64,000 nt of DNA from the NCBI GenBank assembly GCA_033060915.1, contig CM065384.1, forward strand, positions 31,735,001 to 31,799,000, read 5' to 3'. Below, piece after piece: positions 59,706 to 64,000 of this stretch. The translations under genes and the position numbers were made by a program. Every line of letters begins with the position of its first letter. Positions within the stretch are counted from its first letter, which is position 1. The notes under the pieces were generated by a model, which saw only the letters and a program-made list of their open reading frames with translations, searched no databases and had not been told where the DNA came from. This DNA comes from Euryodendron excelsum. Taxonomy: Eukaryota > Streptophyta > Magnoliopsida > Ericales > Pentaphylacaceae.

Positions 59706-60946
59706 CCAGATTTGAGGTTTTTTCTTTCAAAATAACTTAAATTTTCAAAGTTATTCCCCAATATCAATTTACAAAATCTTATTCCCAAACAAGGCAATTT
59801 CAAATTGGGCTACTGCGTTTTTTCTTGAGAGAGGAGATAGAGAGAGAAGAGTGGGAGGGAGGGTTTTAGAGAGAAAAAGATTGCGGCTGTCTCTAACATA
59901 TTGTGCTTTTAACAAAAATGTCAAAAGCAATAGGCTACATATTATTTATATTTATATTTATAAATACAAAAATAATTAAATATAATTATTCTATCTCAAA
60001 AAATTAAACATATTTATTTGTGGATTTTTTAATTTATTTTATTTGTATTTTATATTATATTTCCGGTCTTGCTTGGTAATGATTTTAAAATGACTATTTT
60101 TATTCTTTTAAATTTTTAAAAATAAAAATAATGAGAATTTTAAAAGTATTATAGTTTTTGTATAATTTTTATGTATGCATAAAAATTGTCTTAGAAACTC
60201 AAAAAATAAATCTTTTTAACCAAACAAAATGAAGTCAGAAATATCAGGTGTAAAATTAAAGACAGATCAGATCATAGAAATATCATTGCCATTTAGAAAT
60301 AAAATTTTCTTATCAAACCACATCATTTTGTTTGGCTACAAAGATTTATTTTTTGAGTTTCTAAGACAATTTTCACGTATACATAAAAATTGTACAAAAA
60401 GTATAATACTTTTAAAATTCTCATTATTTTTATTTTTTACAATTCAAAATAATAAAAACAGACATTATAAAATAGATACTTTAAAATCATTACCAAACAA
60501 GGCCAAGAATATAATACAAAATACAAATAAAATAAATTAAAATTTTCACAAATAATTATGTTTAATTTTTTAAAATAGAATAATTATATTTGATTATTTT
60601 TGTATGTATAAATATAAATATAAATAACATGTAACCTATAGTGCTTTTGACATTTTTGTTATTTTTGTGAATACACAAAAAATGAAGAGAGAGAGAAGAG
60701 ACATCAAAGAAAGTGAGGGGGAGGGTTTTAAAGATCTCTCTCTCTCTCTAAAACCCTCCCCTCACTCTCTTTCTCTCTCTTCTCTCTAAAAAAACACAAT
60801 TTTAGTATGCGCTTCTTCAAGAAATGCAATTTGAAACTGTGTTTTATTGTAGTTTGGGAATAAAATTTTTTAAATTGATATTTAGGAAATAACTTTTAAA
60901 ATTTATGTTATTTTAGAAAGAAAAAAAAAACCAGATTTGATCTATA
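59706..60946. repeat. Long inverted repeat, arms about 530-620 bp
   Basis: The left arm (59706-60232) and right arm (60323-60946) are diverged reverse complements, joined by a loop of about 90 bp. Examples: CCAAACAAAATGA (60220) against TCATTTTGTTTGG (60323); TGCTTTTAACAAAAATGTC on the left arm, against GTGCTTTTGACATTTTTG on the right. The right arm holds a further small inverted repeat (GGAGGGTTTTA ... TAAAACCCTCC, about 60719-60770). It would form a long hairpin if transcribed. A foldback transposon is the simplest origin. Confidence 0.8.
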
Positions 60947-60949
60947 ATT

Positions 60950-61376
60950 TGTAATTACCTAAAGAGTTCTACAATCTTTCCCACATGTATAAATATAAGG
61001 GAATGGAATAGAAGGTTCTAGAACATGAAGGATGCTTCTTTGAGAAGCATTGTAAATATCTAAGATATTTTATAGGAGAGTTCTAGATTGGCAATCTCTA
61101 TCCTTGAATCAAATTAATCTCCATCGTCCATTGAGGAGGTAACCACCTATAAATAAGGGGAGGAGCTCTCATTTGTAATTATCAAGTATCAAGTAATTCA
61201 AGTGTGTTCTAAGTTCTCAAGTGCTCTCTCTTATTCACTTGTTCTCTCATTTCTTAACTTTTTTATATTCTTTTGAGTGAGGTTAATGCTTACTTATCCA
61301 CTTGTGAGAAAAAATAAATAAGGCCGCACGTGTTTAAGACGTTCAAGATTTAAGCCTGTGACAGTTGGTACCAAAA
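60950..61376 (+). mobile_element. LTR remnant with primer-binding site
   Basis: An LTR-like block starting TGTAATTACC has a TATA-like CCTATAAATAAGGGG near 61147-61161 and ends CCTGTGACA. It is followed at once by TTGGTACCAAAAC, a decayed primer site related to TGGTATCAGAGC. A second LTR was not found, so only the 5' part of an element or a TRIM-like piece remains. The 5' limit is approximate. Confidence 0.5.
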
Positions 61377-62989
61377 CTAGATTCGAGAAAGGAAAAGAAT
61401 ATCTATTTTTTTTTTGATGCTTTATAATTATACATCTATAACCTGCATATATAGAATCTTCACAGTTGATCAATTGGCCTATATGATAATTGATCACCTG
61501 ACAGAGTGGCAACCAACGGTAGACGGGTGGGATTCTTTGTCTTGTTGTCTTTCCCAGCTTTTTGGCATTTTTCAAAGGGGCCAATTGGAATCTTTGCCAC
61601 CCTTGACGTGGCAAAATATCAGTGGTCTTCAATCACTTTTTCTAAAAAAAATGTTGACTAAAATATATAAAAAAATCCACTACTAAGCTAGTACCCTGAT
61701 TTTAGGTATTCTTTTTATTATATGTATATATTTGTTTATTTTTTTGTATATTTAAATTTGCTTGGTGAAATTTAAATCTGATTGGTAATAGATTAAGAAG
61801 TTGACTTTTTCTTATTTGGCTTTCTTGAAATGTATGTGTTTGTTCCCAAAAAAAATAATTTTGGTATTTAAAAATATAGCTAAATTATTCAATGATATAA
61901 CAAATAAAATAATAAAATTCTTGTAATTCAAAGACGGCGAGTGGCTAGACAATTTAAATGAAAAATTCGTAACGCTTCCACATGATTTACAGTTATATAT
62001 ATGCATACATATTTAAGTCCCAAACCAAGTTCATAAAGCATGTTTTTCCTTGTTTTTTTTTTCTTTTCCGTTTGTCAGTATGCATTTGGTTTTGCTTTAA
62101 AAGATTGTATTGCATTTTAAAAAACAGAAAAATAAGAATTGATAGAAAATTTTGTTTGGCAAACTACTTTAAAAATAGTCAATTATAAGAATTAATTTTA
62201 AAATATTTCCTGAATTCTTGAAAACTGTTTTCATTCAAAAAATAAAAATAACGTACAAGGTGTTTCCAAACTTTGCATTTTTTTAAAAAAACAAAAACGA
62301 AAAACGAAAAACAAAAGAGGAAAATTCTGAGAAGAATGCCAATCTGCGGCAACCAGCAGGCCACGTGTCTGGTTGCAAAGTGCAAAATGCTTATAATCAA
62401 AGGGCAGTTTTGCCTAGTTCAGTCAAAAAGCAGTTCATGTCAAGCCACAGATTAGAAAAACTAGTCTTCGTCAGCAGCTGACTTGTCATTTTATATTTTA
62501 ATATTATATTCCTTATCTCTCTATTTTTATTTTCTACTATATGCTAGCTACTGCAACCCAGATTGGGCCCCTCACAAGTCACACCCAACTTCTTGGTGTT
62601 TGTTAAAACTTAAAAACAAAAAATTAAAATTTATTTTGAGTTTTACTTGGGTCTTTCTTTTCTTTTTGTTTTTTTGTTTTTTGAAAATAGGGAACAACTT
62701 GTTTATGAATTATTTCATAAAACTGGACATTTACCAAATTAAATAAGGATTTGGCTTGGAGTTTTTAGCGTTACAGTAAGGCAATTTTCACCAAAAATAA
62801 GATGTTGATTTCACTTCTTCATGTTCTGTATATTATATGGATGGGCAGTTCACACACCTGCAAGTGCAAGGTCTGGGAGAGAGCCAGATGTGTATATATA
62901 AATACATGAACTAATTTATAAGTTCTCTGCGTAAAAGTAATGCAACCCTAATTTTAAATTGTTGGATGTGTCACATATATTAGGGAAAT
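61377..62989. other. Intergenic, no gene recognised
   Basis: AT-rich, with many A and T runs. The open frames are short and have no recognisable family. No clear repeat was found. Confidence 0.5.
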
Positions 62990-63150
62990 ATTATTCTTAC
63001 AAAAAAAATTTATACAAAATGATATGGTAGTGACCATTTTATATTTAAAAGTTATCATAGTAGATGTTTATTTTGAAGTGAGAAGCTCTCGTTAAGACAT
63101 ATCACCTTGTATAGAAATTTTGTTTGAATTTTTTATTTGTATAGCATTAC
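62990..63150. mobile_element. MITE-A copy
   Basis: It begins TATTATTCTTACAAAAAAAAT and has CAAAATGATATGGTAGTG in the left half. It ends TTGTATAGCATTACC, the inverse of the family's GGTAATGCTATAC start. Confidence 0.65.
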
Positions 63151-63256
63151 CACATATAATATGACTAAAAACTTATTCTTCTTTTTTTTGTTTTCCTTTT
63201 TGCACTTTCCAATTAACCAATTAGAAGATCCATCTCTTTTGATTTAACTGATGCCA

Positions 63257-63848
63257 TGGATAAAATACACTTTACACCCTTGTATTTTATACTCAATCTT
63301 ACTTTAAAACTTGTATTTTCAATTGTAATAATTAAGTCCTTGTACTTTTAATTTGTTACAATGTCACCATTCCATGAGTTTCTATTTGTGCGATTGACGA
63401 TCAAAAGTTCTGTGCGTCTCACCTAACCTTTTTTTAAAAGCAAAAATGTATTATCACATAAAGTGATGTTATTTTATCCTAATAATTTAGTTTTTAAATT
63501 TTTTTATAGTAATTTCTCACCAACCTCTTCTGAACTTTTGGTAGTCATTCTGTGTATAAAACAGAATTAGGTAGCAAAATACACTCAAATCATCTCAAGT
63601 GAGGAGAGTTGAGGGAGTTTGGATGTCAAAATGAAATAAGAATACATTTTTACCTTGAAAAAAAGGTCACGTGAGACGCACATGACTTTTTGGTCGCCAA
63701 TCACACAAACGAAAACTTATGAAAGAGTGACATTATAACAAATTAGAAATATAAGTATTTAATTATTATATTAAAAGTGCATATCCTAAAGTAAAAATTG
63801 ATATAAAATATAAAAATGTAAAATGTATTTTACTCCAATATTATCCAT
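63257..63848. mobile_element. Foldback element, about 590 bp
   Basis: Left and right halves are diverged reverse complements: CAATGTCACCATTCCATGAG against TATGAAAGAGTGACATTATA, and TGTGCGTCTCACCTAACC against GGTCACGTGAGACGCACATG. The outer ends are ATAAAATACACTTTACACCC and GTAAAATGTATTTTACTCC. It is the same general type as the elements in FMO introns 1 and 5. Confidence 0.75.
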
Positions 63849-64000
63849 TGAACTGGGTGATAACTGGGGGCAGCAAATCCCAAGTAAGTTTGAGCACATA
63901 GTACCGATCATCAATTCATTTATAAACTGTACAATATTTAAACATTGATGTCCCAATATTAATAACTTACAAGCTTAGTATAATGTACAAAGATATACAA

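Noticed and set aside
60229..60540. 103-codon frame
   Set aside because: It lies across the loop and right arm of the long inverted repeat; AT-rich and without family likeness.
1..64000. Functional tRNA genes
   Set aside because: All A-box/B-box pairs noticed are in SINE-like elements without a cloverleaf that I could complete.

Overview
The window is nuclear DNA of a flowering plant, most likely a woody eudicot. It is AT-rich, has long intergenic spaces full of small transposons, canonical GT-AG introns, and genes from plant-only families (DYW-type pentatricopeptide repeat, DUF863, LRR receptor kinase with an island domain). The species cannot be named from the sequence. No rRNA, tRNA, organelle or bacterial gene was recognised.

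Five protein-coding genes can be rebuilt with consistent reading frames: (1) 9761-16023 (+), a seven-exon FMO GS-OX-like flavin-containing monooxygenase of 472 aa; (2) 18617-20362 (-), an intronless DYW-class PPR protein of 581 aa, an organelle RNA-editing factor type; (3) 21543-25635 (-), a three-coding-exon plant DUF863 protein of 1029 aa; (4) 42415-42909 (-), a two-exon dCTP pyrophosphatase 1-like (MazG-fold) protein of 125 aa; (5) 52955-56491 (-), a two-exon LRR receptor kinase of 1096 aa, related to Arabidopsis At1g74360 (NILR1). They have no evident common pathway; this is ordinary gene order, not a cluster.

The rest is mostly transposon history. At 30237-37449 lies a decayed Ty1-copia-type element with two LTRs, a primer-binding site, a polypurine tract and a broken gag region, but no recognisable protease, integrase or reverse transcriptase. 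Its right LTR is split by a 1763-bp solo LTR of another family, flanked by a 5-bp target duplication. A second solo LTR (57369-58062, target duplication AACTG) sits about 0.9 kb upstream of the receptor kinase. A LINE 3' remnant (48960-50370), several tRNA-derived SINEs, a long inverted repeat (59706-60946), four or more foldback elements, and two MITE families also occur. One MITE family, with ends close to GGTAATGCTAT, has more than ten copies here, including one ending about 90 bp before the monooxygenase start codon.

Layout: 1-9.5 kb gene-free, repeats and MITEs; 9.7-16 kb monooxygenase; 18.6-25.6 kb PPR and DUF863 in tandem on the minus strand; 27-30 kb microsatellites and repeats; 30.2-37.4 kb nested retrotransposons; 37.5-42 kb MITEs; 42.4-42.9 kb dCTP pyrophosphatase; 43-52.9 kb repeats, SINE, LINE; 53-56.5 kb receptor kinase; 57-64 kb solo LTR, MITEs and inverted repeats. 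I found no convincing new multi-gene system. The most interesting leads are transposon-derived regulatory DNA beside the monooxygenase and the receptor kinase, the palindrome clusters in both LTR families, and the long hairpin-forming repeat.
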